DNA of 64,000 nucleotides from Variovorax sp. EL159 (GTDB lineage Bacteria > Pseudomonadota > Gammaproteobacteria > Burkholderiales > Burkholderiaceae_C), in assembly GCF_900100965.1 (NCBI RefSeq), contig NZ_FMUJ01000005.1:186001-250000 (forward strand), in the 5' to 3' direction. How positions within the stretch are numbered: the stretch's first letter is position 1; each line of letters begins with the position of its first letter. Both the position numbers and the translations under genes were made by a program. Below are positions 9,919 to 18,478 of this stretch, in pieces. Below the pieces are notes generated by a model. That model had not been told where the DNA came from. It saw nothing but the letters and a program-made list of their open reading frames with translations, and did no database searches.

Positions 9919-10854
9919 TCAATCGACGGGCTTGCCGCCGAAGACCTCGCCGATCAGCGCGATCAGCCATTTCAGCCCGGGGTCGCCGTCGCGGGCCGCC
10001 GTCCACAGCAGCGACACGGCGTAGCGCGGCGTGTCGAACGGCAGCGGGCTCACCGCCAGCCCGAGCGCATCGCGCCAGGTGGCGGCCGCGAAGGTGGGCA
10101 CGGTGGTGATGGCGGCCATCTGCCGCACGATGAACGGGTTGGTCGCGAAGTTGCGGCTTGAAAAGACCACCTGGCGCGTGAGCCCCTGCTCGCGCAGCAA
10201 CTCGTCGACCAGCCCGCTCAGGTCGGCGCTGAACGAGGTCAGGAGGTGCGGGTGGCGCAGGTATTCCTTCAGCGTGAGCCGCTTGCCGCGCGCCTTGACG
10301 AGCGCGGGGTTGTAGACGCAGACGAAGTGCCAGTCGAACAGCGCGCGCTGGCGGTGCCACGCGGCGCAGTCGGGGAACACGCCCACGGCCAGTTCGATGT
10401 CGGCCGCATCGAGCTGGTCGGGCGCGGTGGTGCGGTCGGCCGCGCTGGCGATCAGGCGCACGCCCGGGGCTTCGGTGGCCAGCCGCTGCATGAGCTGCGG
10501 CATCAGCGCGACTTCGAGCGCGTCGCTCAGGCCGATGCGGAACACGCGCTCGGCACGGGCGGGGTCGAAGGCCGGGCGGGCCTGCAGCGCCTGCTGCAGC
10601 GACAGCAGCAGCGGCTCGATGACCTGGGCGAGTTCGAGTGCGCGCGGCGTGGGCGTCATGCCGTGCGAGGTGCGCACGAACAGTTCGTCGCCCACGGCCG
10701 CGCGCAGCCGCTTGAGCGCGCCGCTCAGCGCCGGCTGGCCGATGAACAGGCGCGCGGCCGCGCGGGTGACGTTGCGCTCGTGCAGCAGCACGTGGAACAC
10801 CAGCAGCAGGTTCAGGTCGAGCCGCCTGAAATCACTTTCGTTGATGCTTTTCAT
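9919..10854 (-). CDS. LysR family transcriptional regulator
   Basis: A 311-residue LysR-type regulator of standard length. The winged helix is at residues 8-66 (LDLNLLLVFHVLLHERNVTRAAARLFIGQPALSGALKRLRAAVGDELFVR), followed by the two-lobed effector-binding domain (from about residue 95). This subgroup resembles NodD/NahR-type members with the LDLNLL opening. It is divergent from an SDR gene that starts 73 bases away, and a perfect LysR-type palindrome lies just upstream of its own start. It therefore very likely controls the SDR and itself. The inducer is unknown. Confidence 0.92.
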   Translation of the reverse strand: MKSINESDFRRLDLNLLLVFHVLLHERNVTRAAARLFIGQPALSGALKRLRAAVGDELFVRTSHGMTPTPRALELAQVIEPLLLSLQQALQARPAFDPARAERVFRIGLSDALEVALMPQLMQRLATEAPGVRLIASAADRTTAPDQLDAADIELAVGVFPDCAAWHRQRALFDWHFVCVYNPALVKARGKRLTLKEYLRHPHLLTSFSADLSGLVDELLREQGLTRQVVFSSRNFATNPFIVRQMAAITTVPTFAAATWRDALGLAVSPLPFDTPRYAVSLLWTAARDGDPGLKWLIALIGEVFGGKPVD

Positions 10855-10857
10855 GGT

Positions 10858-10872
10858 TTCAAACGATTTGAA
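10858..10872. promoter_or_regulatory. Putative LysR-type operator
   Basis: TTCAAA-CGA-TTTGAA is a perfect 15-base palindrome that fits the T-N11-A rule for LysR boxes. It lies four bases upstream of the lysR start codon and about 55 bases before the divergent SDR gene, a position suited to autorepression and control of the SDR. The assignment is inferred from symmetry and position. Confidence 0.5.
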
Positions 10873-10927
10873 TGATAAGCCGCCGATCCCTAACCTGAAG
10901 GCTCATCAGTCAACCAAAGGAATCGAC

Positions 10928-11647
10928 ATGGCTTCGGAACAACAGACAGTGGTGGTGCTCGGTGGCTCGTCGGGCGTGGGCCTGGAGACCGTGCGCCGGC
11001 TCGCGGCGACGGGTGCGCGCGTCATCGCGACGGGGCGCGACAACGGCAAGCTGCAGGACGCCATCGGCGGCATGGGAGCGAACGTGAGCGGCGCGGCCTT
11101 CGATGCCGGCGACCGGGCTGCGCTCGACGCCTTCTTTGCAAAGACGGGGCCGGTCGATCACCTCGTGCTCACGCTCAGCGGCGGCGAGGGCGCGGGCGAG
11201 TTCGCGCAGCTCGACCTGCAATCGCTGCGGCGCGGCTTCGAGGCCAAGTTCTGGCCGCAGCTCGAAGCGGCGCAGGCGGGTGCGCGGGTGCTGCGCAAGG
11301 GCGGCAGCATCACCTTCGTGACGGCGATCTCGGCGCGCAATGCATTGCCGGGCACGGCGGGGCTGGCCGCGATCAACGGCGCGCTCGAAGCGATGGTGGG
11401 CAGCCTGGCGCGGGAGTTGAAGCCGAGCCGGGTGAATGCGGTGTCACCGGGTCTTGTCGATACGCCGTGGTGGGACCGCGTGCCCGCCGCGCTCAAGAGC
11501 GAGCTGTTCCGCCAGCAGGTCGAGACGCTGCCCGTCGGCCGCGTGGGGCAGCCGCAGGATGTGGCGCATGCGATCCAGTTTTTGATCGAGAACGGCTACA
11601 CCACCGGCACCGTGATCGAGTGCGATGGCGGGTTGCGGCTGGTCTGA
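10928..11647 (+). CDS. SDR family protein lacking the catalytic Tyr/Lys pair
   Basis: A 239-residue classical-size short-chain dehydrogenase/reductase. The cofactor loop is VVVLGGSSGVGLETVRRL and the C-terminus has the VNAVSPGLVDTPWW and GTVIECDGGLRL blocks. The usual YxxxK is absent: in the aligned position the protein reads LAAIN within GTAGLAAINGALEAM, so tyrosine is leucine and lysine is asparagine. Either catalysis differs from standard SDRs or the protein only binds a cofactor. AAAGGA precedes the ATG by six bases. It is divergent from a LysR gene with a shared operator, so it is probably that regulator's target. Confidence 0.85.
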   Translation: MASEQQTVVVLGGSSGVGLETVRRLAATGARVIATGRDNGKLQDAIGGMGANVSGAAFDAGDRAALDAFFAKTGPVDHLVLTLSGGEGAGEFAQLDLQSLRRGFEAKFWPQLEAAQAGARVLRKGGSITFVTAISARNALPGTAGLAAINGALEAMVGSLARELKPSRVNAVSPGLVDTPWWDRVPAALKSELFRQQVETLPVGRVGQPQDVAHAIQFLIENGYTTGTVIECDGGLRLV

Positions 11648-11662
11648 AGAAAGCAGGAAGCG

Positions 11663-13003
11663 TCAGACCGCCGGCACGCGTCCGGCATCGGCCGGGTTCG
11701 CGTTGCGCCGGTACAGCACCAGCGTCGCGATCAGCCCGCAGACGGCGGCGGCCGTCATCCACAGGCCAGGCGCGCCCTTGTCGCCGGTCATCTCGATCAG
11801 GCCGGTCGCAATCGCCGGCGTGAAGCCGCCGAACAGGGCCGTTGCCAGGCTGTAGGCCAGCGAGAAGCCGGCGGTGCGCACGTTGACCGGCATCACCTCG
11901 GTGAGCGCCACCACCATCGCACCGTTGTAGCTGGCGTAGAGGAAGGACAGCCACAGCTCGACTTCGAGCATGCGCGCGAAGCTCGGCGCGCCGACCAGCC
12001 ACTTGAGCGAGGGGTACGCAGTCAGGATGGTCAGCACGGTGAACAGGATCAGCAGCGGCTTGCGGCCAACGCGGTCCGACAGCGCGCCCATGATCGGCAG
12101 CCAGATGAAGTTGGAGATGGCCACGCACAGCGTGACGACCAGCGCGTCGGTGGTGCTCAGGTGCAGCACGGCCTTGCCGAAGGTGGGCGTGTAGACGGTG
12201 ATCAGGTAGAACGACACGGTGGTCATCGACACCAGCATCATCCCGGCGACCACGAGGCCCCAGTTGCTGATCATCGACTGGAAGATCTCGCGCGCATCGG
12301 GGCGGTGCTTGCGCGCCATGAACTCTTCGGTCTCCTGCAGCGAGCGGCGGATGATGAACAGCACCGGCACGATCAGGCAGCCCACGAAGAAGGGCACGCG
12401 CCAGTAGAAGTCTCCGATCTCCTGCGGAGTGAAGGTCACGTTGAGCCAGTAGCCGAGCGCGGCCGCCACGACGATGGCCACCTGCTGGCTGGCCGATTGC
12501 CAGCTCACGTAGAAGCCCTTGTGGCCCGGCGTGGCCATTTCCGACAGGTACACCGACACGCCGCCGAGTTCGACGCCGGCCGAGAAGCCCTGCAGCAGCC
12601 GGCCGATCAGCACGAGGAAGGGTGCTGCCAGGCCGATGGTGGCGTACGCCGGCACGCAGGCAATGAGCAGCGTGCCCGTTGCCATCAGCGCGAGCGTGAC
12701 GATCAGGCCCTTGCGGCGGCCGACGCGGTCGACGTACGCGCCGAGAAAAATGGCGCCCAGCGGCCGCATCAGGAAGCCTGCGCCGAAGGTCATGAAGGTC
12801 AGCATCAACGAGGCGAACTCGTTGCCGGCCGGGAAGAACGCCTTCGAGATCTGCGTGGCGTAGAAGCCGAACAGGAAGAAGTCGAACATCTCCATGAAGT
12901 TGCCGCCGGTCACGCGAAGGACGGTGGCGAATTTCGAGGAGGGTGCGGGCGAGGCGTGCGCGGTGGCAGTGCCCTTTTGCGCGGCGGAAGGCGCGGGATT
13001 CAT
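11663..13003 (-). CDS. MFS transporter, metabolite:H+ symporter (citrate-type) family
   Basis: A 446-residue inner-membrane carrier with twelve predicted segments, of the metabolite:H+ symporter branch (citrate, alpha-ketoglutarate, proline/betaine, shikimate). Diagnostic blocks are GNFMEMFDFFLFGFYATQI in helix 1, GAIFLGAYVDRVGRRKGL (loop 2-3 motif), RLLQGFSAGVELGG in helix 4 and ALSDRVGRKPLL in the second half. I chose the ATG at 13003 since AGGGGA lies seven bases before it; a TTG eleven codons upstream is less likely. The substrate is probably a tri- or dicarboxylate by family resemblance, but this is not proven. It converges with the SDR gene upstream. Confidence 0.88.
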   Translation of the reverse strand: MNPAPSAAQKGTATAHASPAPSSKFATVLRVTGGNFMEMFDFFLFGFYATQISKAFFPAGNEFASLMLTFMTFGAGFLMRPLGAIFLGAYVDRVGRRKGLIVTLALMATGTLLIACVPAYATIGLAAPFLVLIGRLLQGFSAGVELGGVSVYLSEMATPGHKGFYVSWQSASQQVAIVVAAALGYWLNVTFTPQEIGDFYWRVPFFVGCLIVPVLFIIRRSLQETEEFMARKHRPDAREIFQSMISNWGLVVAGMMLVSMTTVSFYLITVYTPTFGKAVLHLSTTDALVVTLCVAISNFIWLPIMGALSDRVGRKPLLILFTVLTILTAYPSLKWLVGAPSFARMLEVELWLSFLYASYNGAMVVALTEVMPVNVRTAGFSLAYSLATALFGGFTPAIATGLIEMTGDKGAPGLWMTAAAVCGLIATLVLYRRNANPADAGRVPAV

Positions 13004-13124
13004 CTTGTTGTCCCCTGTGGCGTGTGTGTTTGCCAAGGGTAGGCGGGCTTCCCGACCGCTGCCTGACTGCGCGAGTCAGGTAGCTGTCACGCGCTGCCGG
13101 GCGCGCCAAGGGGCGCCGCCGTCG

Positions 13125-13817
13125 TCAGGTCTTGTACTTGATGGAGCAGCCGTAGGGCCGCGTGGTGGCCGCCGAGATCGCCTTGCCGCCGAAGGCCTCG
13201 CCCAATGCCTGGTTGACGTAGTTGGTGGCGGTCTTGATGTCTTCGACCCGCGCCGACGCGATGCTGTCGATGCCGCCCGCGTACACCAGCGTGCCCTTGG
13301 GGTCGATGATGAAGATGTGCGGCGTGGTGCGCGCGCCGTAGACCTGGCCGATGAGGCCGTCTTCGTCCATCAGCACGGCGGTGGGCGCGGCTTTCTGCGA
13401 CTTCATCCACGCATCGAGCGCAGCGGGCTGCAGGTAGTCGGTGGAGGCGCGCTCGGTGGAATTGATGGCGAGCCACACCACGCCCTTGTCGGTGGCGGCC
13501 TTTTGGGTGGCGGGCAGGTTGCCGCTGCCGTAGTGCTTGCGCACGAAGGGGCAGCCGGGGTTGGTCCATTCGAGTACGACGAACTTGCCGGCGAAGTCCG
13601 ACAGCTTGTGCTTGGCGCCGGTGGTGTCGACGGCCACGAAGTCGGGCGCCTGCTGGCCCACGGCGGGCGCGGCGAAGGCGGGTGTGCCCATCAGGAAGGT
13701 GGCGCCCAGCGCCACGGCGGCGGCGACGACGGCGCGGCGGGAAGCGCGGCTCAGGGCCGCACGGGCATGGCGCGCAGCGCGCAGGGAACGCGAGTCGGTG
13801 GATGGCGAGAGAGACAT
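13125..13817 (-). CDS. Exported redoxin-domain (peroxiredoxin/AhpC-TSA-like) protein
   Basis: A 230-residue thioredoxin-fold protein from the ATG at 13817. A long basic N-terminus leads into a hydrophobic export segment ending TPAFA-AP. The redoxin domain spans about residues 52-205: VGQQAPDFVAVDTTG, then the active-site region WTNPGCPFVRKHY with a single cysteine near residue 89 (no CxxC), and TTPHIFIIDPKGTLVYAGGID, the cis-proline region. A second cysteine lies near the C-terminus (RPYGCSIKY). It probably works in the periplasm, reduced by the DsbD-like protein encoded 99 bases upstream on the same strand. A TTG six codons earlier is an alternative start. Confidence 0.85.
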   Translation of the reverse strand: MSLSPSTDSRSLRAARHARAALSRASRRAVVAAAVALGATFLMGTPAFAAPAVGQQAPDFVAVDTTGAKHKLSDFAGKFVVLEWTNPGCPFVRKHYGSGNLPATQKAATDKGVVWLAINSTERASTDYLQPAALDAWMKSQKAAPTAVLMDEDGLIGQVYGARTTPHIFIIDPKGTLVYAGGIDSIASARVEDIKTATNYVNQALGEAFGGKAISAATTRPYGCSIKYKT

Positions 13818-13916
13818 GGCCAGCTTGAACTCCAAAACAAAATTCCAAACAACAACTGCAGCTTAGAACGGTTTCTTCAAGTGCGTGTGACAAGCCATGT
13901 CACGACGGTGGTCAAG

Positions 13917-16136
13917 TCAGAGCGCGGCGAGTGCGGCGCGGACTTCGTCTTTGCTCAGGATCTCGGTCAGCACGACCGGTGCCTTGCCCGGTGCCTGCAA
14001 CACATAGACCGGCACGCCGCTGCGGCCGAGCGTGGTGAGCGCGGCCGTGATGGCGGGGTCGCGCCGGGTCCAGTCGGCGCGCAGCATCGCGACCTTCTTG
14101 GCGTCGAAGTCGGCCAGCACCTCGGCGTCGGACAGCGTGCTCTTCTTGTTGTACTGGCAGGTCACGCACCAGGCGGCGGTGAAGTCGATGAACACCGGCT
14201 GGCCGGCGCCCGAAAGTTCGGCCACGCGCTCGGCCGACCAGGGCTGCCAGCGCTGTGCGCCGGCACCCGCGGATGCCAGCTTGGCGGGCTCCACCACCTG
14301 CAGCACGTTGCGGCCGATGGCTCCGGTCAGCAGGGCGGTGAATGCGATCAGCACGGTCGCGATCACGACCCGCGTGCGGCCGCGCAGCGTGAGCGCCCAG
14401 ACGATCGCGGCCATGCACACCAGCAACGCCAGCAGCGTGCCCGCGCCGTCGATGCCGCTTTGCTGGCCCAGCACCCAGACCAGCCAGGCCACGGTGGCGA
14501 ACATCGGGAAGGCCAGCAGGCGGCGCAGCGTGTGCATCCACAGGCCCGGCTTGGGCAGCAGGCGCGCAACGGCCGGCACGAAGCTGGCCGCCAGATAAGG
14601 CAGCGCCAGCCCGAAGCCCAGCGCCGCGAACAACAGCAGCGCCTGCCCGGCCGGCAGGCCGATCGCAAAGCCCAGCGATGCGCCCATGAAGGGCGCAGTG
14701 CACGGCGAGGCGATCACCACGGCGAGCACGCCCGAAAGAAAGTCGTTGGCCAGCGGGTGCTTGGCCTGCGCGCTGCAGAGCGACGACGGCGCGGCGCGGC
14801 CGAACTCGAACACGCCCACGAGGTTCAGGCCAATCAGTGTGAACAGCGCCGCCAGCGCCGCCACCACGCCCGGCGACTGCAGCTGGAAGCCCCAGCCGAG
14901 CCCTGCACCGGCCGCGCGCAGCGCAAGCATGGCGCCGCCCAGCGCGAGGAAGGACAGCATCACGCCGCCCGTGTAGGCCAGCCCGGCCTTGCGGTGCGCG
15001 CTGGCGTTGCCCGCCTGCCGCGCGAAGCCCAGCACCTTGATCGCAAGGATCGGGAACACGCAGGGCATCAGGTTCAGCAGCAGGCCCCCGAGCAGGGCGC
15101 CCAGCAGGGCGGCCATGAAGGTGGTCGAAGACGGGGTGGTGTTCGGGGCGGGCTGCGTGGCGGCAGCTGCATTGGCCGCGTTGGCGGTGAGCGCGGCCTG
15201 CAGCGCCGGTGACACCTCGGCGCGCTGCGGTGCGGCGGGCCAGTTGCCGGTGACGGGCGATTCCGCGCGCCACGCGACCGGCTGGCCGGCCTGCCGGTCG
15301 GCCGGGGCCAGCGCCACCACCACCGGCATCACCGTGGGGCTGGCGCTGCGCTGGTCGGCCAGCGGCAGCGTGGCGGTCCAGGTGCCGCCTTGCCAGGATT
15401 GGGTCCAGTCCTTGCCGGAGACGGCCGCGGTGCGGATCACCTCGGGGGTCTCGGGGAAGAAGGCCAGCGTCTTGCCCTGCGCGGCGGCGGGCAGGCCTTC
15501 GAGGCGCACTTGCAGGTTGTTGCCATTGACCTCGATGGCGCCCGGTTTGGCCAGCGGCTGCGGCTGGGCGGCCTGCGCCGTGTCGAAATCGGCCTTGTGC
15601 AGCGCGGTCGAGCCCTGCAGCGGCAGCGAGAGGGTGAATTCGCCCTCTTCGGGAATGCATTCCTTGCGGCACACCAGCCACGATGCCTTGAGCTGGATGT
15701 CCATCGACGGCGTGCCGCCGGCGAGCGCCACGGGCGGCTTGTAGAGCGTCGACACCTCCAGCGGCACCGGCAGCAGCACAGTGTTTTCGTAGCCGTAGTT
15801 GGCGAGGCTGCCGACCGGGATCTTCTCGGGCACGGGCCAGGCGATCTCGCCGGTCGAGACGCCGGCGGGCAGCGTCCAGGTCATTTCGGTGGGCAGGCCC
15901 GAATCGCCGGCGTTCTTCCAGTAGGTGTGCCACTCGGGCTGGTGCGTGATCTGCAGGCCTACCCAGACCGGCGAGCCAGGCGCCACGCCGTCGGGCGCGT
16001 GTGCGATCAGTTCGGCGCGCACATGGGGGGTGGTGACCACCGCGCCGGCCTTGGGCGTCAGTTGGGCCGCAGCCGGCATGCAGGTTGCGGCTGTTGCTAT
16101 CAGAAGCGTAGCGAAATGGATGCGCGAAAAGATCAT
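13917..16136 (-). CDS. dsbD: Protein-disulfide reductase, DsbD/ScsB family
   Basis: A 739-residue transmembrane electron shuttle that passes reducing power from cytoplasmic thioredoxin to periplasmic partners. Order: signal peptide (cleavage near PAAAQ), N-terminal beta domain with the pair C156/C160 in WLVCRKECIPEEGEF, an eight-helix CcdA-like core with two half-site cysteines in LNLMPCVFPILAIK and SPCTAPFMGASLG, and a C-terminal thioredoxin domain with AAWCVTCQYNKK. All six redox cysteines are present. The long N-terminal domain beginning with TPHVRAELIAHAPDGVAPG resembles the ScsB branch (copper-sensitivity suppressor) more than E. coli DsbD, so the name is approximate. The redoxin gene downstream is a likely client. 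Confidence 0.88.
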   Translation of the reverse strand: MIFSRIHFATLLIATAATCMPAAAQLTPKAGAVVTTPHVRAELIAHAPDGVAPGSPVWVGLQITHQPEWHTYWKNAGDSGLPTEMTWTLPAGVSTGEIAWPVPEKIPVGSLANYGYENTVLLPVPLEVSTLYKPPVALAGGTPSMDIQLKASWLVCRKECIPEEGEFTLSLPLQGSTALHKADFDTAQAAQPQPLAKPGAIEVNGNNLQVRLEGLPAAAQGKTLAFFPETPEVIRTAAVSGKDWTQSWQGGTWTATLPLADQRSASPTVMPVVVALAPADRQAGQPVAWRAESPVTGNWPAAPQRAEVSPALQAALTANAANAAAATQPAPNTTPSSTTFMAALLGALLGGLLLNLMPCVFPILAIKVLGFARQAGNASAHRKAGLAYTGGVMLSFLALGGAMLALRAAGAGLGWGFQLQSPGVVAALAALFTLIGLNLVGVFEFGRAAPSSLCSAQAKHPLANDFLSGVLAVVIASPCTAPFMGASLGFAIGLPAGQALLLFAALGFGLALPYLAASFVPAVARLLPKPGLWMHTLRRLLAFPMFATVAWLVWVLGQQSGIDGAGTLLALLVCMAAIVWALTLRGRTRVVIATVLIAFTALLTGAIGRNVLQVVEPAKLASAGAGAQRWQPWSAERVAELSGAGQPVFIDFTAAWCVTCQYNKKSTLSDAEVLADFDAKKVAMLRADWTRRDPAITAALTTLGRSGVPVYVLQAPGKAPVVLTEILSKDEVRAALAAL

Positions 16137-16180
16137 GCCGTCAGTCGGAGCATTCAGTGGGGGCGAAGTTCCGGCTGTTC

Positions 16181-16945
16181 TCAGGCCGCGGCGGGCGCCC
16201 AGCCCAGCACCACGCGCCGGCTGTTGGCGCTTTTCTTCTCGATCTTGGTGACGATCACCGCGCCGATTTCAGCGGTGTTGGCAACGTGCGTGCCGCCGCA
16301 GGGCTGGAAGTCGATCTGCGCGTCGCCCTCGTCCGTTCCGCCGATGCGGATGGTGCGCACCGTGCCCGAGCCGCGCGGCGGCTGCACGCTCATGCTCTTG
16401 ACCAGCGCCGGGTTGGCGTCGAGCTCTTCGTCGGTGATGGCGCCCACGACCAGCGGATGGGCCGCCTCGACCAGCCGCGCAAGGCCGGCCGTGAGCGCTT
16501 CCTTGTCGAGCGGATCGGTCATGTGGAAGTCGATGCGCGCGTAGTCGGGCGTGATCGAGCAGCCGTTCACCGGCACCGGCACGAGGTGGCACAGCAGGTG
16601 CGACGCGGTGTGAAAGCGCATCAGCCGGTGGCGGCGCTCCCAGTCGAGGCGGGCGGTGACGGTGTCGCCGGGCTTCAGCGCGGCAAGCAGCTCGGCCTGT
16701 TCGGGCGCCGGCACGTGGACGAATTCATCGGTCGGCTGGCCTTCTTCGTTCTTGGCCTTGCGGGTGTCGGCGATCGCCAGTTCGCGGCCATCGGCCAGCA
16801 CGAGCACGCCGGTGTCCCCGGCCTGGCCGCCGCCCAGGGGATAGAACACGGTGCGGTCCAGCACGATGCCGGTGTCGTCGATGCGCAGGATGCGGGCTTC
16901 GCAGGTGCGCAGATAGGCGTCGGCGCGGAACAGGTCGTCGGTCAT
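16181..16945 (-). CDS. Alanyl-tRNA editing protein, AlaX type
   Basis: A 254-residue free-standing trans-editing protein that hydrolyses Ser- or Gly-tRNA(Ala), correcting errors of alanyl-tRNA synthetase. It resembles the editing half of AlaRS: the glycine-rich FYPLGGGQAGDTGVL, the zinc-binding histidines in RFHTASHLLCHLV, and the later DFQPCGGTHVANTAEIGAV that completes the site. The length fits the longer AlaX classes that include a second beta-barrel. The start ATG was chosen by homology to the family opening (residues LFRADAYLRTCEARIL); no clear ribosome site is seen. It is divergent from the lipoprotein gene at 17077. Confidence 0.9.
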   Translation of the reverse strand: MTDDLFRADAYLRTCEARILRIDDTGIVLDRTVFYPLGGGQAGDTGVLVLADGRELAIADTRKAKNEEGQPTDEFVHVPAPEQAELLAALKPGDTVTARLDWERRHRLMRFHTASHLLCHLVPVPVNGCSITPDYARIDFHMTDPLDKEALTAGLARLVEAAHPLVVGAITDEELDANPALVKSMSVQPPRGSGTVRTIRIGGTDEGDAQIDFQPCGGTHVANTAEIGAVIVTKIEKKSANSRRVVLGWAPAAA

Positions 16946-17076
16946 GCGGCGATGGTAGCGGCGATGCGCAAACAAGGTGCACCCACGCGGGAAAGCGCCC
17001 ACGACCGACAACCCCGCGTGCGCCGGGTGTGGATGATCCGCCCGGTATGCGGCGCCAGGCCGCGCAAGGACGACGC

Positions 17077-18474
17077 ATGAAAGCACCGCAGCAAGCACCC
17101 ACCTGCAAGGCCGATTCCGCATGGCGGATGCCGGCTGTGGCCCTCACCGCCATCGCTGCCGTCGCCACGGCGCTGCTCGTGGCCGGCTGCGGCGAGGCCG
17201 CCAAGCTCTCGCCCGAACTCACGGTCGGCCCGCGCCCGCAACTGGCCGAGCCGAACAAGACCCTCATTCCCACCATCAACGTGGCCCCTGCCGTCGGCTG
17301 GACCGACGCCGCCACGCCCATCCCCGCCGACGGCCTGCGCGTGACCGCACTGGCGCGCGGGCTGGACCATCCGCGCTGGGTCTACACCCTGCCCAACGGC
17401 GACGTGCTGGTGGCCGAGAGCAACAAGCCGCCCCGGCCCGCCGGCAGCACCGATGGCGGCAGCGGCCCCATCGCCAAGGTGCGCGATTGGGTCACGGGCA
17501 AGATCATGGGCCGCGCCGGTGCCGGCGTGCCCAGCGCCAACCGCATCACGCTGCTGCGCGACGCCAACGGCGACGGCGTGGCCGAGGTGCGGGAGGTGTT
17601 CATGTCCAACCTGATGTCGCCCTACGGCATGGTGCTGGTGGGCAACGAACTCTTCATCGCCAACGCCGATGCGCTCGTGAAGGTGCCCTACACCGAGGGC
17701 CAGACCGCCATCACCGCCACGCCCACGGTGGTGACGCCGCTGCCCGCGGGCATCAACCACCACTGGACCAAGAACGTCATCGCCAACGCCGATGGCAGCA
17801 AGCTCTACGTGACGGTCGGCTCCAACAGCAACATCGGCGAGAACGGCCTCGCGGCCGAAGAGGGCCGCGCCGCCATCTGGGAGGTCGACACCAAGACCGG
17901 CGAAAAGCGCCTGTTCGCCAGCGGCCTGCGCAACCCCAACGGCATGGGCTGGGACCCGGACACGAACGCGTTGTGGACCGTGGTCAACGAGCGCGACGAG
18001 ATCGGCAGCGACCTCGTGCCTGATTACCTCACCTCGGTGAAGGACGGCGCCTTCTACGGCTGGCCCTGGAGCTACTACGGCGGCGTGGTCGATGCGCGCG
18101 TCACGCCGCAGAACCCCACGATGGTGGCCAAGGCCATCGCGCCCGACTACGCGCTGGGCTCGCACGTCGCGCCGCTGGGCATGGCTTTCTCGCGCCCGGG
18201 CGGCATGCCCGAGCAGTTCGCCAGCGGCGTCTTCATCGGCGAGCACGGCTCGTGGAACCGCACGCCCAAGTCGGGCTACAAGGTGGTGTTCGTGCCCTTC
18301 ATCGGCGGCAAGCCGAGCGGGCCGCCGGTCGATGTGCTCACGGGCTTCCTGACCGCCGATGAAAAGGCCCAGGGCCGGCCGGTGGGCGTGGCGCTCGACA
18401 AGAGCGGCGCGCTGCTGGTGGCGGACGACGTGGGCAACGCCGTGTGGCGCGTGGCGCGCACCAGGCCGAACTGA
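17077..18474 (+). CDS. Sorbosone-dehydrogenase-like quinoprotein, lipoprotein
   Basis: A 465-residue lipoprotein: a hydrophobic signal ends at LLVAGC, giving a lipidated cysteine at about residue 38. The rest is a six-bladed propeller of the glucose/L-sorbosone dehydrogenase family, with GLDHPRWVYTLPNGDVLVAE, the VPSANRITLLRDANGDG calcium-type loop, SGLRNPNGMGWDPDTNALW and FIGEHGSWNRTPKSGYKVVFVPF. Members bind PQQ and oxidise sugars or aldehydes in the periplasm, but many such lipoproteins have no proven activity. AAGGA lies six bases before the ATG. The stop is four bases from the convergent lacI-type gene. No PQQ-synthesis genes are in the window. Confidence 0.87.
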   Translation: MKAPQQAPTCKADSAWRMPAVALTAIAAVATALLVAGCGEAAKLSPELTVGPRPQLAEPNKTLIPTINVAPAVGWTDAATPIPADGLRVTALARGLDHPRWVYTLPNGDVLVAESNKPPRPAGSTDGGSGPIAKVRDWVTGKIMGRAGAGVPSANRITLLRDANGDGVAEVREVFMSNLMSPYGMVLVGNELFIANADALVKVPYTEGQTAITATPTVVTPLPAGINHHWTKNVIANADGSKLYVTVGSNSNIGENGLAAEEGRAAIWEVDTKTGEKRLFASGLRNPNGMGWDPDTNALWTVVNERDEIGSDLVPDYLTSVKDGAFYGWPWSYYGGVVDARVTPQNPTMVAKAIAPDYALGSHVAPLGMAFSRPGGMPEQFASGVFIGEHGSWNRTPKSGYKVVFVPFIGGKPSGPPVDVLTGFLTADEKAQGRPVGVALDKSGALLVADDVGNAVWRVARTRPN

Positions 18475-18478
18475 GCCG

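Noticed and set aside
13887..13903. GTGAC/GTCAC inverted repeat between the redoxin and DsbD genes
   Set aside because: Only five pairs with a seven-base spacer and no T-run or promoter context; expected by chance at this composition.
12894..15212. A plus-strand open frame of about 770 codons opposite the redoxin and DsbD genes
   Set aside because: Antisense shadow of a clear transmembrane reductase and a redoxin; no recognisable motifs.
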